Below are positions 14,143-14,286 of a stretch of DNA of 14,286 bases, piece after piece. Below the pieces are notes generated by a model. It was not told where the DNA came from, ran no database searches, and worked only from the letters and a program-made list of their open reading frames with translations. The position numbers and the translations under genes are program-made. Position 1 is the first letter of the stretch; each line of letters starts with the position of its first letter. This stretch comes from Bacillota bacterium (lineage in GTDB: Bacteria > Eremiobacterota > SpSt-956 > JAKJGF01): positions 1 through 14,286 of the forward strand of contig JAKPQU010000405.1 of NCBI GenBank assembly GCA_029555925.1, written 5' to 3'.

Positions 14143-14145
14143 CGG
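14125..14145 (+). repeat. Heptamer repeat array, 3 units, encoding the end of the glycosyltransferase
   Basis: GTGACGC, GTAACGC and GTAACGG are in phase. In the glycosyltransferase frame the array reads V-T-R-N-A followed by TAA (14140-14142). The units match those at 6686-6713. A looser continuation (GTAACAG, GTAAAAG at 14167-14180) may be decayed copies. The last 141 nt of the window hold no gene that I can see. Confidence 0.85.
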
Positions 14146-14286
14146 GAAGAACTGATACTTAGTACCGTAACAGGTAAAAGGGTATCCATAAAAAGCTTCT
14201 GACTGGCAGGCTCTGGAGAAGAAAAATTAGTTTTTTATATAGAATTAAAAATTAAATAAGGGCTAATTTATTGTCTGTAAAACAAA

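Noticed and set aside
14190..14240. Intrinsic terminator after the glycosyltransferase
   Set aside because: Only a CTTCT/AGAAG stem with a large irregular loop is present, and the T-run is about 9 nt away.
1..14286. tRNA or rRNA genes
   Set aside because: No cloverleaf or conserved rRNA segment was seen on either strand.

Overview
The window is AT-rich, gene-dense bacterial DNA from an organism I cannot place. A Gram-negative-type envelope is suggested by lipoproteins with SPII-like signals, a LolA-like periplasmic protein and a secreted BON-domain protein. Three TPR proteins, a secreted subtilase with a C-terminal 'GWNLLSFP' module, paired zinc-ribbon membrane proteins and DUF4013/DUF2085 proteins are a mix I associate with uncultured lineages. 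There is no rRNA, tRNA, phage, transposase or CRISPR, and no metabolic pathway that fixes taxonomy.

Layout. (1) Positions 2-4890, plus strand: the 3' part of a subtilisin-like serine protease, a small lipoprotein, a membrane-anchored TPR protein, a TPR lipoprotein and a DUF4013 membrane protein, with 14-42 nt gaps. (2) Positions 9392-5006, minus strand: LolA-like periplasmic protein, YVTN beta-propeller lipoprotein, HIT hydrolase, two paralogous zinc-ribbon membrane proteins and a DUF2085 membrane protein. (3) A divergent 499-nt regulatory gap, 9393-9891, with a strong-looking promoter in each direction and a 110-nt inverted-repeat element in the leader of the minus operon. (4) Positions 9892-14142, plus strand: GAF-GAF-PAS sensor protein, exported TPR protein, four-BON-domain periplasmic protein and a dolichyl-phosphate-type family 2 glycosyltransferase. 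Most proteins are secreted, lipidated or membrane-bound, so the shared theme is the cell envelope.

The most striking feature is not a gene. Almost every gap longer than about 30 nt, and the 3' ends of four genes, carry arrays of degenerate 7-bp units with consensus GTGANNN (variant GTAANNN). The last three bases differ between arrays (CGC/TGC, ATA/GTA/AGG, CCA/ACA, CCG) but the GTGA core and the period of 7 are kept. The arrays resemble the heptanucleotide STRR repeats of cyanobacteria. In four genes the array supplies the stop codon. Because 7 = 1 mod 3, a run of three sense-strand units puts TGA or TAA in every frame, and the common G-to-A change keeps a stop. The largest copy is a composite: 11 forward units, a perfect 9-bp palindrome, then 8 inverted units reaching into the HIT gene.
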